The position numbers were made by a program, and so were the translations under genes. DNA of 6,226 bases from Actinomycetes bacterium (GTDB taxonomy: Bacteria; Actinomycetota; Acidimicrobiia; Acidimicrobiales; RAAP-2), in contig JAJZSX010000151.1 in NCBI GenBank assembly GCA_021849435.1, positions 1 to 6,226 of the forward strand, written 5' to 3'. Positions 5,828 through 6,226 of this stretch are shown in pieces (the first letter of the stretch is position 1; each line of letters begins with the position of its first letter). Below the pieces are notes generated by a model that did no database searches, was not told the DNA's origin, and saw only the letters and a list, made by a program, of their open reading frames with translations.

Positions 5828-6226
5828 TCTTACCGCCCCTCCACGCCCAGCCACGGAGTGTGTCCCCGCGGCGGCGGATTGACTGGTCCACCGAGCCAGG
5901 TTGATCGCGGCGTTATGGTCGCGACCTATCACGAGGTCACACCCCTCGCAGGTGTACTCCCGCACGTCGAGGGGCAGCTTGGCTTTCACTGTCCCGCAGG
6001 TACTGCAGGTCTTGGACGACGGGTAGAACCGGTCGGCAACGACCAACTCGGACCCGTACCACGCGGTCTTGTAGGCGAGCTGGCGACGGAACTTACCCCA
6101 ACTGGCGTCGGCGACATGCTTGGCGAGGGAGTGGTTCTTCACCATGCCCTTCACGTTCAGGTCCTCGATCACGATCCGGTCGTAGCGCTTCGCGAGCATC
6201 GTCGTCGTCTCGTGGATCAGGTTGCG
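5750..6226 (-). CDS. tnpB: TnpB RNA-guided nuclease of an IS200/IS605- or IS607-type element (N-terminus cut by window edge)
   Basis: The frame is open from the right edge to a TAG at 5750-5752, giving 158 visible residues. An internal ATG at 6199 is not the true start, because the family signature continues upstream of it (RNLIHETTTMLAKRYD). Numbering from the first visible residue, the RuvC-II glutamate is in IVIEDLNVKGM (E21). The zinc ribbon is FYPSSKTCSTCG (C74, C77) with CEGC (C93, C96), and RuvC-III is GRDHNAAIN (Asp at 103). The common DRD form of this last motif is GRD here. A typical VAGRGGAVRP tail motif follows. TnpB proteins cut DNA guided by an RNA from their own 3' end, which helps the element persist at its site. 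The visible part is uninterrupted and its catalytic residues look intact. The RuvC-I region, the left end and any tnpA lie outside the window, so the IS family and activity stay undecided. Confidence 0.93.
   Translation of the reverse strand, partial: RNLIHETTTMLAKRYDRIVIEDLNVKGMVKNHSLAKHVADASWGKFRRQLAYKTAWYGSELVVADRFYPSSKTCSTCGTVKAKLPLDVREYTCEGCDLVIGRDHNAAINLARWTSQSAAAGTHSVAGRGGAVRPSRQNIDEPAHLVESSTETPILVGA
5750..6226 (-). mobile_element. Partial insertion sequence carrying tnpB (right-end side)
   Basis: The tnpB fragment shows that the right part of the window belongs to an IS605/IS607-like or tnpB-only element. These elements lack classical terminal inverted repeats and usually end in subterminal hairpins. 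The nested hairpins at 5726-5827 are the best candidate for such an end, so the true right boundary probably lies between about 5690 and 5735. No target duplication is expected, and the left end is not in the window. Confidence 0.7.

Noticed and set aside
5821..6226. Possible Cas12-type effector with a CRISPR system
   Set aside because: The RuvC-II, zinc-ribbon and RuvC-III motifs are short and spaced as in TnpB, with the TnpB tail motif GRGGAVRP. No CRISPR repeats or cas genes are seen.

Overview
The window is a high-GC bacterial segment with GTG starts, a twin-arginine (Tat) exported binding protein and Ala/Thr/Val-rich secreted proteins. This fits a high-GC actinobacterium, possibly an uncultured or environmental one. 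That placement is inferred from composition and protein style only, because no rRNA or marker gene is present.

Layout, left to right. (1) Positions 1-1725, minus strand: the N-terminal 575 codons of an extracellular solute-binding protein of the peptide/nickel ABC family (SBP_bac_5) with a Tat signal. It runs off the left edge. (2) 1726-1946: a spacer with a strong hairpin terminator just after the next gene. (3) 1947-2906, minus: a secreted protein of three DUF5666-like beta repeats. (4) 2907-3134: a divergent intergenic region with two inverted repeats. (5) 3135-4691, plus: a complete 12-TM NCS1-family nucleobase/hydantoin/vitamin permease. (6) 4704-4746: a perfect 21-bp-arm hairpin between two converging genes. 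(7) 4764 to about 5654, minus: a second secreted three-repeat DUF5666-like protein with an uncertain start. (8) 5750-6226, minus: the C-terminal 158 residues of a TnpB RNA-guided nuclease of an IS200/IS605- or IS607-type element. It runs off the right edge, and its 3' end folds into a nested structure that looks like an omegaRNA/right-end scaffold.

The genes do not form one operon. The hairpins at 1895-1933 and 4704-4746 split the window into separate transcription units, and the permease is the only plus-strand gene. The most notable arrangement is the NCS1 permease lying between two similar but divergent triple-repeat secreted proteins of unknown function. The other is the tnpB right end butted against the leader of the second of them. 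No CRISPR array, tRNA, rRNA or phage gene was seen. The genes are of known families, and nothing here clearly amounts to a new multi-gene system.
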